Source: Clostridia bacterium
Lineage (GTDB): Bacteria > Bacillota > Clostridia > TANB77 > CAG-508
DNA length: 32,721 nt
Assembly (NCBI GenBank): GCA_017510525.1
Contig: JAFWNC010000020.1
Location: forward strand, 1 to 32,721
Direction: 5' to 3'
Position numbers and translations under genes: made by a program. Positions 16,928 through 25,537 of this stretch are shown here, piece by piece. Within the stretch, counting starts at the first letter, position 1. The number at the start of each line of letters is the position of its first letter. The notes beneath the pieces are model-generated. The model had not been told where the DNA came from. It saw only the letters and a program-made list of their open reading frames with translations, and ran no database searches.

Positions 16928-16951
16928 ATAGGCGGATTCTCATCCGCCTAT
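16928..16951. repeat. GC-rich hairpin between sigH and tRNA-Thr
   Basis: ATAGGCGGAT/ATCCGCCTAT with a TCTC loop, a perfect 10-bp stem. A T-run follows it on the plus strand, where no gene lies upstream. On the minus strand, from sigH, the downstream side is not T-rich. It may be a REP-type remnant or a processing signal. Confidence 0.65.
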
Positions 16952-16953
16952 TT

Positions 16954-17586
16954 TTATTCATCTATAATATTTTTCATTGCTTTTTTTCTAATTCTCTGAA
17001 TAGCATTATCAACTGACTTTACAGGAGCATTCAATTTTTGAGCAATTTCAACATATGAATCTCCATTTGAATATCTTTGTAAAACTTTTTTCTCGAAGTC
17101 ACTTAAATTCTTATCTATTTTATTTTCAATTGAATCATAATATTCTTTTTTTGTAATTGTATCTAATGGATCTTCAACTGGATTTAAATTAAGAATTTCT
17201 AAAAGCGAAGTATCGTCATTTTCATCATATGCAATTGAATTCAAAGATAAATATGAATTAAGAGGCATATGCTTTTGTCTTGTTGAAGATTTTATAGCTG
17301 TTTGAAGTTGTCTTTCTATACACAAATTTGCAAATGTTTTAAAAGAGCTTTGTTTATCAGGATTAAAACACTTTATAGCTTTAAATAAACCAATAAGTCC
17401 CTCTTGAACAATATCATCTTTTTCAGCACCAACAATAAAATATTTTCCAACCTTCATATTAACAACATCAGAATATTTACTAACTAGGTAATTTAGAGCG
17501 TTTTTGTCCCCCGCTTTAATCTTATCAATTAACTCAATGTCTGACAAACTATTATATTCTGTATTATTAAAAAATAAGTTTTGCAT
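16954..17586 (-). CDS. sigH: RNA polymerase sigma-H factor (sporulation/transition state)
   Basis: 210 residues, close to B. subtilis SigH. Region 2: NYLVSKYSDVV, GAEKDDIVQEGLIGLFKAIKCF. The SigH-specific stretch ATRQKHxPLNSYxSL appears here as STRQKHMPLNSYLSLN. Region 4 carries an HTH: SYVEIAQKLNAPVKSVDNAIQRIRKKA. SigH directs transition-state and early sporulation genes such as spo0A and spoIIA. A perfect consensus sigma-A promoter (17689-17661) lies upstream, and the leader contains a REP hairpin at 17622-17649. SD AAGGAAG precedes the ATG. tRNA-Thr and ychF follow on the same strand. Confidence 0.95.
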   Translation of the reverse strand: MQNLFFNNTEYNSLSDIELIDKIKAGDKNALNYLVSKYSDVVNMKVGKYFIVGAEKDDIVQEGLIGLFKAIKCFNPDKQSSFKTFANLCIERQLQTAIKSSTRQKHMPLNSYLSLNSIAYDENDDTSLLEILNLNPVEDPLDTITKKEYYDSIENKIDKNLSDFEKKVLQRYSNGDSYVEIAQKLNAPVKSVDNAIQRIRKKAMKNIIDE

Positions 17587-17621
17587 AAATAACTTCCTTT
17601 TTTTGGTAATTTCTTTATAGA

Positions 17622-17649
17622 TCGGGTCGTCGGGGTTGCTGACCCCTAC
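17622..17649 (-). repeat. REP-like hairpin with GTAG head in the sigH leader
   Basis: The minus strand reads GTAG-GGGTC...GACCC, lying between the sigH promoter start point and the SD, so it would be present in the sigH 5' untranslated RNA. Confidence 0.7.
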
Positions 17650-17660
17650 ATTATGTTTGT

Positions 17661-17689
17661 ATTATATCTGTTAAATTTTACAGTGTCAA
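17661..17689 (-). promoter_or_regulatory. Consensus sigma-A promoter of sigH
   Basis: Minus strand TTGACA (17689-17684), exactly 17 bases, TATAAT (17666-17661). Both hexamers are perfect. The predicted start is near 17654, just before the REP hairpin. Confidence 0.92.
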
Positions 17690-17711
17690 TGGTTTTCTCT
17701 ATTTTTTTCTT

Positions 17712-18044
17712 TTATAATACATCTTTTATTGCTTCACCAATAATTCTATTAACATCTGCAATCATTACATTAAAGCGAACTTCTCTATCAAAATAATCTT
17801 TTACACTTGGATTGCTTGATAAAATAGTATAAAGTTCCTGTAATTTTTTCATTTTTTCTTCTGATTGTTTTTCTCCCTGAAGTGCAAGTAATTGTTCTTC
17901 ATATCTGATTTTTTCAAATTCATCAATCTTTTCTTTTAAACCAGGATCTTTTTTTATTTCATCTTTAGCTTCTTTATAATCTTTATACTCTTTACTTTCT
18001 TTTATAGAACGAGCTAGATTATTTACATCATCATAAACATTCAT
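17712..18044 (-). CDS. YlbF/YmcA-family protein
   Basis: 110 residues, almost entirely helical: MNVYDDVNNLARSIKESKEYKDYKEAK, DPGLKEKIDEFEKIRYEEQLLALQGEK, NPSVKDYFDREVRFNVMIADVNRIIGEAI. This is the typical pattern of the com_ylbF family. In B. subtilis YlbF and YmcA form the Y-complex with YaaT, which assists RNase Y mRNA processing and influences competence, sporulation and biofilm. I start at 18044, with SD AAAGGATG; the open frame upstream runs only into a REP element. Which paralogue this is cannot be told. It precedes sigH on the same strand, fitting sporulation control, though sigH has its own promoter. Confidence 0.8.
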   Translation of the reverse strand: MNVYDDVNNLARSIKESKEYKDYKEAKDEIKKDPGLKEKIDEFEKIRYEEQLLALQGEKQSEEKMKKLQELYTILSSNPSVKDYFDREVRFNVMIADVNRIIGEAIKDVL

Positions 18045-18067
18045 ATTTTTACATCCTTTCTGAAAAT

Positions 18068-18177
18068 GGGCGGGCATGGAAACCCGCCCCTACGTTTTTT
18101 ATTATTGTAAAGGCATATACGGAAACCACCTCTACATTTTTTAGATTTTTGTAGGGGCGGGGTTCCACCCCCGCCCG
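18068..18177. repeat. Cluster of REP-like hairpins in opposite orientations (BIME-like)
   Basis: 18068-18093 (GTAG head on minus), a degenerate copy 18112-18135 (minus, GTAGAGGTGG), and 18151-18177 (GTAG head on plus, GGGCGGGG...CCCCGCCC). Opposed REP copies in one intergenic space resemble bacterial interspersed mosaic elements. They lie between the GT4 gene and the YlbF-family gene. Confidence 0.8.
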
Positions 18178-18202
18178 TATTTATATTTTCATTTGTTAAA
18201 TA

Positions 18203-19495
18203 TTATGCATAAGCTTGTCTTTTCTTGAATCCAAGAAGATTTGTAATTTCTCCTTCTGAATTCTTTGCTTTTTTTGTTTTCTTTGCTTTTTCTTGTTCTA
18301 ACTGGCGAGCTTGTCTTTCAGCAACAGTTTGACAAATAGCCTTTTGATAAATAAAGTGACTGTCTTGAGCAATCTTTGTCCAATTATATTTATTTTTAAC
18401 ATCTAATTTTGCTTGTTTTACTACATTAGCGCATAATTGTTTATCAAATAATAAAGCCAAAATTGAATCAGCAAGCGAATTAGCATTTCCAGCATAACTC
18501 TTCATTCCATTAACACCATGGTTAACTATTTCATTTAATCCACCAACATCAGAAACAACAACTGGTACTTCAGCAAGCATTGCCTCTAATGCAACAATTC
18601 CAAATGGTTCATATGTACTAGGAAATACAGAAATATCAGCACATTTATACATTTTCATTAAAGATTTATGATCCATATAACCAGTAAAATAAACTTTATT
18701 CCCTATTCCTAAATAATCAACTTGTGCTTTAAGTTCATCAATCATTCCACCACGACCACAAATTATCAATTTAGCATCATTATAAGAACTTAAAATCTTT
18801 GGCATTGCTGCAATCAAGTTTTGAATACCTTTTTCATAAACAAGTCTTCCAGCAAATAAAATTATTTTTTCATTATCTCTAGCATATTGTCTTCTAAAAT
18901 CATAATCTCTCTCTATTCCAGAGAAATTTGTTGTAGTAATTCCATTGGGAACAACATTTATTTTTTCAAATGGTAGTCCGAATAATCTTTGTAGTTCACT
19001 TTTCATATAATTACTATTAACTATTACTTCTGTAGCTTCATAAGTTAGCATCCATTCTGTATCATTTATATATCTTTGAACTTCATCATGAATTCCACTA
19101 TTTCTACCCGCTTCAGTTGCATGTATTGTAGCTACAATAGGAATTCCATAAGAGTTTTTTAAAGATTTAGCAGCGTATGCAACTAACCAATCATGTGCAT
19201 GGATTACATCAAATTTTTCACCATTATTAATTAATTCAGATGCTTTGGCTAGCATATTAAAATTTAGTTGCATTATCCAATCTATAAAACTATTTGGGGT
19301 AATCATATAGTTATCAACTCTATGTACTTGCACTCCTTTGTCATTTTCAAAATAAGGAACATTTCCATCTTTATAAGTTACAACTGTAACCTCATGTCCA
19401 TCTTTAATTAATCTATGTGATAAATCATGTACAACCCTAGAAATACCTCCAACTATTCTTGGTGGATACTCCCATGATAACATTAAAATTTTCAT
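18203..19495 (-). CDS. Family GT4 glycosyltransferase, probable alpha-glucan (glycogen) synthase
   Basis: About 430 residues. N-terminal Rossmann domain with MLSWEYPPRIVGGISRVVHDL and VIHAHDWLVAYAA; C-terminal domain with FAGRLVYEKGIQNLI and the GT4 E-x7-E motif in STYEPFGIVALEAMLAEVPVV, followed by DVGGLNEIV. The basic tail (QEKAKKTKKAKNSEGE) is lysine-rich. Such proteins transfer glucose or maltose units from a nucleotide-sugar or activated donor. The divergent DUF4912 and GH57 genes point to alpha-1,4-glucan synthesis. I take MKILMLSWEYPP (19495) as the start because that is the family's usual N-terminus. Its own promoter is at 19582-19554. Confidence 0.85.
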   Translation of the reverse strand: MKILMLSWEYPPRIVGGISRVVHDLSHRLIKDGHEVTVVTYKDGNVPYFENDKGVQVHRVDNYMITPNSFIDWIMQLNFNMLAKASELINNGEKFDVIHAHDWLVAYAAKSLKNSYGIPIVATIHATEAGRNSGIHDEVQRYINDTEWMLTYEATEVIVNSNYMKSELQRLFGLPFEKINVVPNGITTTNFSGIERDYDFRRQYARDNEKIILFAGRLVYEKGIQNLIAAMPKILSSYNDAKLIICGRGGMIDELKAQVDYLGIGNKVYFTGYMDHKSLMKMYKCADISVFPSTYEPFGIVALEAMLAEVPVVVSDVGGLNEIVNHGVNGMKSYAGNANSLADSILALLFDKQLCANVVKQAKLDVKNKYNWTKIAQDSHFIYQKAICQTVAERQARQLEQEKAKKTKKAKNSEGEITNLLGFKKRQAYA

Positions 19496-19553
19496 TTTCT
19501 CTTTTACCCCTTTCAAAATTCTTCTCTTTAGTTTCTTTTTTTCTCCATGTCTA

Positions 19554-19582
19554 ATTTTATATAATAAAAATACAAATGTAAA
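19554..19582 (-). promoter_or_regulatory. Probable sigma-A promoter of the GT4 gene
   Basis: Minus strand TTTACA (19582-19577), 17-base spacer, TAAAAT (19559-19554). Reasonable, but in very AT-rich DNA. Confidence 0.55.
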
Positions 19583-19652
19583 TATAATTTTGCAAAAAAA
19601 TTTATTTTTTTACAAAAAATTATAAAAAATTATTTTTTTATTCAATTTTCTC

Positions 19653-19681
19653 TTGTAATTATTTTAAATTATATATATTAT
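19653..19681 (+). promoter_or_regulatory. Probable sigma-A promoter of the DUF4912/GH57 genes
   Basis: TTGTAA (19653-19658), 17-base spacer, TATTAT (19676-19681), about 40 bases before the DUF4912 start. Divergent from the GT4 promoter. Confidence 0.55.
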
Positions 19682-19722
19682 ATATAAGATAGTAATTGTG
19701 TTTATACAAAGGAGGAAAAAGT

Positions 19723-20724
19723 ATGCCTACTAAAGAATCAAAATCAAAGAAGGTAGAAAAAGTAGAAAAGGAGCCTGCTAAAGCTGTTAAAAAGTTATCA
19801 ACTACAACTTCTAAAAAGAAAACCACTGCTGTTAAAAAAACTGCTGAAGCTAAATCATCTACAGCTAAAAGTAAATCAGTAGCTAAAAAAGAACCTGTTA
19901 AAAAGGCTACTACAACTGCAAAGAAAACAGCTAAAAAAGAACCTGTGAAAAAAGCTCCTACTACCAAAAAAGAAACCAAATCTACTAAATCTACTACTAA
20001 AAAGGCTACTTCTAAAAAAACTGTTTCTAAAGAAGAAAAACCAAAAAAAGCAACTAGAACTACTAAAAAAACAACATCTACTACAAAGAAAACGGCTAAA
20101 GTAGAAACAGAAAAGAAAATTCAAATATTAGAATACTATGATTTACCTTATAGATATAATGAAACTACAATTAAAATATTAGCACAAACTCCAAATATCT
20201 TATTTGTATATTGGGACATATCTGACAATGATAGAGCTAATTATACTTTAGATCATGGAGAATATTTCTTTAATGATACTTACCCTGTTTTAATTGTACA
20301 TAATGTTACTAAAAACTATTCAACTGAAGTTCCAATAAATGATTTTGCAAATAGTTGGTATCTTCATCTAGAAGATGCAAATTGTGAATATAAAATTGAA
20401 CTTGGTAGACGTTATAAAGAATATGCATATAGAAATCCTGATATTAACATACCACAAGATAATTATATACATGTAAAAGATTCAAATGATTTAGTAATGC
20501 CAAATGATCATGTTTTATTTGAAACAATTAAATCAGATATGGAATATAGAAATGTAAAAAATGGACAATCATTTAAAAAGAACATATCTGAAATATACAT
20601 AAATGATTCATTATATACAGTAAAGGAAATATATGAAAAACTATATCAAATAGATAATATAACACCATTCTTCTTTGATTTAAGCAATCCTGGATCTGGA
20701 AATCCAACATCAACATTTAAATAA
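19723..20724 (+). CDS. DUF4912 protein with a long histone-H1-like basic N-terminus
   Basis: 333 residues. Residues 1 to about 130 are almost wholly Lys, Thr, Ala, Ser with repeats such as AKKEPVKKA and TKKTTSTTKKTAK, resembling histone H1-like tails. From about 135 a folded DUF4912 domain follows: YDLPYRYNETTIKILAQTPNILFVYWDISDNDRANY, then VPINDFANSWYLHLEDANCEYKIELGRRYKEY. DUF4912 proteins often occur beside GH57 branching enzymes; their precise role is unknown, perhaps glucan binding. The start at 19723 has an excellent SD (AAAGGAGG). It is followed by GH57 after two REP hairpins, and diverges from the GT4 gene. The basic tail could bind nucleic acid, or anchor the enzyme group to another polyanion; this is inference. 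Confidence 0.8.
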   Translation: MPTKESKSKKVEKVEKEPAKAVKKLSTTTSKKKTTAVKKTAEAKSSTAKSKSVAKKEPVKKATTTAKKTAKKEPVKKAPTTKKETKSTKSTTKKATSKKTVSKEEKPKKATRTTKKTTSTTKKTAKVETEKKIQILEYYDLPYRYNETTIKILAQTPNILFVYWDISDNDRANYTLDHGEYFFNDTYPVLIVHNVTKNYSTEVPINDFANSWYLHLEDANCEYKIELGRRYKEYAYRNPDINIPQDNYIHVKDSNDLVMPNDHVLFETIKSDMEYRNVKNGQSFKKNISEIYINDSLYTVKEIYEKLYQIDNITPFFFDLSNPGSGNPTSTFK

Positions 20725-20735
20725 GAATATTAAAA

Positions 20736-20809
20736 GGGTGGGCATGGAAACCCACTCCTACAGAGATATATTATAAAAAAACCGTAGGGGCGGGTTTCCA
20801 TGCCCGCCC
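20736..20809. repeat. Opposed pair of REP-like hairpins
   Basis: 20736-20761 (minus-strand GTAG head, GTAGGAGTGGG...) and 20784-20809 (plus-strand GTAG head, GGGCGGG/CCCGCCC) face each other between DUF4912 and GH57. Their arms can also pair with each other as one large structure. Confidence 0.8.
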
Positions 20810-20833
20810 TTTTTAATAGAAAGGAAAAAAATT

Positions 20834-22423
20834 ATGAATAAAAACAAAGGATATGTTACATTTGTCCTACATGCACACCTACCATTCATTCACCATCCAG
20901 AAAGCAAAGATTACTTAGAAGAACAATGGTTATTTGAGGCAATATCTGAAACATATATCCCCCTACTTACAAATTTCAAAAAATTAGAACAAGAAGGTGT
21001 TAAATTTAGACTAACTATGACAATGACACCTCCTTTATTATATATGTTAGATAATAAGCTATTACAAGAAAGATATATTGAATATTTAGAAAAACATATT
21101 GAATTATGTGAAAAGGAAATTAAAAGAACTGTCTATGATCAGAGATTAAATCAATTATCATATTATTATTTAGATAGATATTCTAATGATTTAAAGTTTT
21201 TTAGAGACGAACATAATTGTAATCTTATAGATGCATTTAAATATTTTCAAGACAAGGGATTTTTAGAAATAATTACTTGTGGAGCAACACATGGCTACTT
21301 CCCTATTTTATACTTAACACCTCAAACAGTTAGAGCTCAAATTGGTGTTGGTGTTCAAACATATGAAAGATTTTTTGGTAAAAAACCTAGAGGAATTTGG
21401 CTTCCTGAATGTGGTTATGTTCCAGAAGCTGATCAATATCTAAAAGAATTTGGAATCGAATATGCTTTAGTTGAATCACATGGAATACTATACGCTAACC
21501 CTGCTCCAGTTTATGGCACTTTTGCTCCAATTGTTTCACCTGGTGGATTAATCGCTTTTGGTAGAGATATTGAATCTTCAAAACAAGTTTGGAGTTCAAT
21601 AATTGGATATCCTGGAGATTATAATTACAGAGAATTTTATAAAGATATTGGTTATGAAGTTGATTATGAATATATAAAACCATATATTGCCTCAAATGGA
21701 GCACGTGTACATACTGGAATAAAATATTATAGAATTACTTCAAAAGAAGGTGAAAAAGATTATTATAACCCAAGATGGGCTATGGACAGTGCTGAAAAAC
21801 AAGCAGGTCACTTCCTAGATTCTAGAACAGCACAAATTGAAAACCTATCATCTTTCATGAAAACACCTCCTATTGTTGTATGTCCTTATGATGCTGAATT
21901 ATATGGCCATTGGTGGTATGAAGGTCCATATTGGTTATATATTTTATTTAAGAAGATTTATTATGATGATTGTAATTTTACTTTAATAACTCCTGGTGAT
22001 TATATTGATAAACATCCTGAAATTCAAGTAGCTACTCCATGCAGATCAAGTTGGGGTGCTAATGGATATAGTGAAGTTTGGCTTAATCAGACAAATGACT
22101 ATGTACATAGACACTTACATAAAGCTGGAAATAGAATGGTTGAACTAGCTCACATGTTCCCTAATGAAAATGATGGGCTTAAGAAAAAAGCATTAGATCA
22201 ATGTGCAAGAGAATTGCTTCTTGCTCAAAGTAGTGATTGGCTATTTATAATAACAAATGGAACGATGGTTGATTATGCAAAGAAAAGAATAAAAGAACAT
22301 ATAGGGAGATTTACTAAATTATATTATCAAATAAAAGATGATAAAATTGATGAAGAATTCATAGATACAATATATGAACAGGATTATATCTTCCATGATA
22401 TTGATTATAGAATATATATGTAA
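20834..22423 (+). CDS. GH57 alpha-glucan branching enzyme (DUF1957 type)
   Basis: 529 residues, the normal size. The five GH57 regions are present: HAHLPFIHH (13-21), CGATHGYFP (149-157), IWLPECGY with nucleophile Glu192, CPYDAELYGHWWYEGP with acid/base Asp353, and ATPCRSSWGANGYSEVWLN. A C-terminal helical domain follows, as in family branching enzymes. It cuts alpha-1,4-glucan and reattaches the piece by an alpha-1,6 bond. With the divergent GT4 synthase and DUF4912 protein it forms an alpha-glucan (glycogen-like) storage locus. SD AAAGGAAAA precedes the ATG. Confidence 0.93.
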   Translation: MNKNKGYVTFVLHAHLPFIHHPESKDYLEEQWLFEAISETYIPLLTNFKKLEQEGVKFRLTMTMTPPLLYMLDNKLLQERYIEYLEKHIELCEKEIKRTVYDQRLNQLSYYYLDRYSNDLKFFRDEHNCNLIDAFKYFQDKGFLEIITCGATHGYFPILYLTPQTVRAQIGVGVQTYERFFGKKPRGIWLPECGYVPEADQYLKEFGIEYALVESHGILYANPAPVYGTFAPIVSPGGLIAFGRDIESSKQVWSSIIGYPGDYNYREFYKDIGYEVDYEYIKPYIASNGARVHTGIKYYRITSKEGEKDYYNPRWAMDSAEKQAGHFLDSRTAQIENLSSFMKTPPIVVCPYDAELYGHWWYEGPYWLYILFKKIYYDDCNFTLITPGDYIDKHPEIQVATPCRSSWGANGYSEVWLNQTNDYVHRHLHKAGNRMVELAHMFPNENDGLKKKALDQCARELLLAQSSDWLFIITNGTMVDYAKKRIKEHIGRFTKLYYQIKDDKIDEEFIDTIYEQDYIFHDIDYRIYM

Positions 22424-22430
22424 TAAGGTT

Positions 22431-22517
22431 AAATGGGGATGTTTTTCAGGGCACTTCTGTTTTGCAGGTTGGAAACCAACCTGCAAAACAGAAGTGCCCT
22501 GAAAAACATCCCCATTT
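22431..22517. repeat. Perfect 42-bp inverted repeat with a 3-base loop
   Basis: 22431-22472 and 22476-22517 are exact reverse complements around AAA. The arm is richer in GC than its surroundings (GGGGATG, CAGGGCACTTCTG, GCAGGTTGG). It lies 8 bases after the GH57 stop and would form a very stable hairpin or cruciform. There is no T-run immediately after, so it is not a standard terminator, though it could stop or protect the transcript. Confidence 0.95.
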
Positions 22518-22589
22518 ATCAAATTCCAAGCAATCTGAATAAAATATTAACATAGGCAAATAATATAAACATTAGGAGGCCGAATTATT

Positions 22590-23432
22590 ATGTATTCATT
22601 TTGCTTAAAAATAAACGAAGATAGAATTATAAATTATATATTGGAAGAATTAAATCAACTATCACTTGACTCCTTTAAGTATTCAAAAAAAGATTTTAAA
22701 CTTTATACTAATATAATATTTCATTATAATGGTACTTCATATATTACATTCTATGAAAAACTTTCTCTACTTATAACCAATACAATTATTAAGTTTTACG
22801 AAAGAAATTTATTAAAGAAAAAACTAAATTCTAATTATTTTTATTTTTCTAAACAAGAACAAAATGAAATACTAAAGATTTCTGAATCGCTTATAGATTC
22901 AGATGAACAAGAATCAAAAACTGAACTTATATATATATCGGTATATAATTATTTATTAGAAAACAAATCTATGGTATTAGATGGTTTTGTTAATTTCAGG
23001 CTCAAAGATTATATTGAAATTATTGATTATGTTGTTGATTTATCTGTAAATAGTTTCTTAATAAAAAAAGAATATCTTGAATTTATTAATCTTTTAAAAG
23101 CCTATGTAAAAACTAAACCATCTGGTACATCTCATATTCATCTTATATACCTAAATTCTGAAACAATTTTGTTAGATAAAAATAAAGAGATAATTAATAC
23201 TGATACAGATATATTTACAGCAAAATATCTCTCAGATATCTCCTTTTCCTCTAATGACTACGCACTAAACACAATACTAAACCTACTCCCTAAAAAAATC
23301 TATGTACACATCCTAGACGAACAAGACGAATTCATAAACACACTAAAGCTAATATTTGAAAACAGATTAGAAATATGCAATGATTGTGAGATATGTAATT
23401 TATATAAACAGGCTTCTCGAATAAATAAATAA
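22590..23432 (+). CDS. ytxC: Sporulation protein YtxC family
   Basis: 280 residues. The central segment YNYLLENKSMVLDGFVNFRLKDYIEIIDYVVDLSVNSFLIKKEYLEFINLLKAYV matches the YtxC family pattern (LDGFvxFRLk, then FLixkEYxEFI.LLkyfV). A second half with NSETILLDKNKEII and a cysteine-containing end (EICNDCEICNLYKQ) follows. YtxC is present in spore formers; its biochemical role is unknown. SD AGGAGG at 22574-22579, ATG at 22590. It follows GH57 after the long palindrome and is probably a separate unit; no clear promoter was recognised. Confidence 0.8.
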   Translation: MYSFCLKINEDRIINYILEELNQLSLDSFKYSKKDFKLYTNIIFHYNGTSYITFYEKLSLLITNTIIKFYERNLLKKKLNSNYFYFSKQEQNEILKISESLIDSDEQESKTELIYISVYNYLLENKSMVLDGFVNFRLKDYIEIIDYVVDLSVNSFLIKKEYLEFINLLKAYVKTKPSGTSHIHLIYLNSETILLDKNKEIINTDTDIFTAKYLSDISFSSNDYALNTILNLLPKKIYVHILDEQDEFINTLKLIFENRLEICNDCEICNLYKQASRINK

Positions 23433-23447
23433 AACTGCTATTTATAA

Positions 23448-23640
23448 AATAGAATTAAATGTTAATTTCTGAAATCCCCCGCGCAGCGACCAAACGAGGA
23501 TTTTTAATCCGAGTGCTACCTCCGCAGCCCTATCAAACAAAATACTCAACTTTTCAAATTTATTTGAAAAGTTGTAGGATAAGGGCTGTGACAGCAAAGG
23601 GGTAAAGAAATTCATATTTAATTCTATTATTTATTTTTTT
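23448..23640. repeat. Structured palindromic repeat, family B, copy 1 (inside the ytxC terminator)
   Basis: Outer arms 23448-23470 and 23606-23628 pair and are followed by a T-rich tract to 23640, resembling a terminator for ytxC. Inside is a core shared with 32296-32422: CTGAAATCCCC, CGCGCAGCGACCAAACGA, GCAGCCCTATC, an AT hairpin, ATAAGGGCTGTGACAGCAA, GGGGTAAAG. The inner hairpin (23547-23558 with 23563-23574) differs from copy 2 by two compensatory base-pair changes. Confidence 0.82.
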
Positions 23641-23681
23641 TGCATATATTAAATATAAATAACATTTTAAGGAGGGAAAAT

Positions 23682-25537
23682 ATGTGTGGAATTGTTGGAA
23701 TTGTTAATTATAAACGAGATATTTCAAATGACTATCCATTAATCAGAAACATGAATAGTACAATAGAAAAAAGAGGTCCTGATGAAGATGGATATTATTT
23801 TGAAAAAAATGTTAACTTTGGTCATAAAAGATTAATAGTTATAGATCCTAAAGGTGGAAAACAACCAATGTCTGCTACTCTAAATAATAATACTTATACA
23901 ATAGTTTATAATGGTCAAATATATAACACCAAAGAACTTCGTCAGGTTTTAGAAAAAGAAGGATTCTCTTTTGAACGGACATTGTGACACAGAAATATTA
24001 TTAAAATCATACATACATTACGGATACGAAGTTGTTAAACATCTAAACGGAATATTTAGTTTTGCCATCTGGGATTCAACCAAAAAAGAACTATATATCG
24101 CAAGAGATCACTTTGGAATAAAACCTTTATTCTATACTTATAAAAATGAAAACTTCATCTTTGGTTCAGAACTAAAGTCAATTCTCGAGCATCCAGAAAT
24201 AAAGCCAATTATTGATGAAACTAGTATTTCTGAACTATTTGGAATTGGACCCGCTCATACCCCAGGTCTTACAGTTTTTAAAGATATTTATGAATTAAAA
24301 CCCGGATACTTTGGTGTATTTGATAGATATGGATTTAAAATGGAACAATATTGGAAATTGAAATCAAAAGAACATAAAGATGATTTTAATACAACATGTG
24401 AAAAAATAAAATATTTACTAGACGACTCTATTCAAAGGCAATTAGTATCTGATGTTCCACTTGGCTTAATGCTCTCAGGTGGATTAGACTCAAGTATAAT
24501 AACAGCATATGCATCAAACTATAGTAAAAACAATGGATTACCACCTGTAAAAACATTTTCAGTAGACTATGTTGATAATGACAAAAACTTTAAAAAATCA
24601 GACTTTCAACCAAATTCAGATAATTACTATATTGACTTAATGGTAAAGACATTTCGGAACAGAACATCATAAAATAGTTTTAGACACCCCAGAATTAAAT
24701 AATTATTTAAAACAAGCAATGATAGCACGTGATTTTCCTGGTATGGCTGATGTTGACTCCTCTTTCCTACTATTCTGTAGAGAAATAAAAAAAGATATAA
24801 CAGTTGTCTTATCTGGAGAATGTTCTGATGAAATATTTGCAGGATATCCATGGTTCTTTCGTGAAGATGCACTAAACAGTAATACATTTCCATGGTCAAT
24901 TGCAATAAAAGAAAGACAAGAACTATTAAACCCAGAAATATCATCAAAAGTAAATCTTAAAGAATATATAGACTGTAGATATAAACAAAGCTTAGATAAA
25001 ATAGAATTCCTAGAAACAGATTCCCCTGAAACAAGAGAAAAAAGGAAAATAACATACTTAACTCAAAACTGGTTTATGCAAACACTATTAGATAGAACTG
25101 ACAGAATGTCAATGTCTAATGGATTAGAAGTAAGAGTACCTTTCTGTGATTATCGAATTGTAGAATATCTATGGAATATCCCTTGGGAAATGAAAGCACT
25201 AAATGGAAGAGAAAAAGGATTACTTAGATATGTTGTTAAAGACCTCCTACCAGATGAAATAATAAATAGAAAGAAAAGTCCATATCCAAAAACTCATAAT
25301 CCTAACTATCTACAAAAAGTTAAACAAGAATTAACAAATATTATGAATCAAAAAAACGCACCAATAAAAACACTATTAAATGAAAAATATATAAAAGAAA
25401 TAATCGAAACAGACGGAAAAGCCTTTACGAGGCCATGGTTTGGGCAACTGATGACAGGTCCACAACTAATGGCCTACCTAACCCAAGTAAACATGTGGCT
25501 AGAAACATATCAACCTAAAATTGAGATACGAAATTAA
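23682..25537 (+). CDS. asnB: Asparagine synthetase (glutamine-hydrolysing), read through two +1 shifts at CGG
   Basis: Makes asparagine from aspartate, ATP and glutamine. Frame 1 starts MCGIVGIVNY (Cys2 is the glutaminase nucleophile) with SD AAGGAGGG. At 23976 an in-frame CGG is followed by A; omitting the C gives FEGHCDTEILLKSY, the conserved GHCDTE region, and avoids the stop two codons on. Frame 2 contains the ATP loop LMLSGGLDSSIITAY. At 24655 a second in-frame CGG, again with the C skipped, gives FGTEHHKIVLDTPE and leads into LSGECSDEIFAGYPWF, LLDRTDRMSMSNGLEVRVPF and the normal end. The restored protein has 617 residues, the usual AsnB length, and no other damage. It is therefore not an ordinary decayed pseudogene; a sequence error is possible but would have to be of one kind four times in this window. 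Convergent with the next operon; shared terminator. Confidence 0.85.
23976..23979 (+). other. Putative +1 frameshift site 1 in asnB (CGGA)
   Basis: In-frame codons TTT GAA CGG, next base A. Skipping C23976 gives GGA (Gly) and the conserved GHCDTE. The zero frame ends at TGA two codons after the CGG. Confidence 0.8.
24655..24658 (+). other. Putative +1 frameshift site 2 in asnB (CGGA)
   Basis: In-frame codons ACA TTT CGG, next base A. Skipping C24655 gives GGA (Gly) and FGTEHHKIV. The unshifted frame stops at TAA four codons after the CGG. Confidence 0.8.

Noticed and set aside
19659..20124. Minus-strand frames opposite the basic tail of the DUF4912 gene
   Set aside because: Low-complexity antisense shadows; the plus-strand gene has a strong SD and a folded C-terminal domain.
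23965..23980. Slippery-codon (prfB-like) +1 shift at a stop codon
   Set aside because: No stop codon occupies the A site at any of the four shift points; the preceding codons differ and only CGG is shared.
23682..25537. asnB and miaB as ordinary pseudogenes
   Set aside because: All four lesions are the same kind (+1 at CGG), each lies within a conserved motif that is restored exactly, all catalytic residues remain, and no premature stops or other indels occur in the corrected frames.
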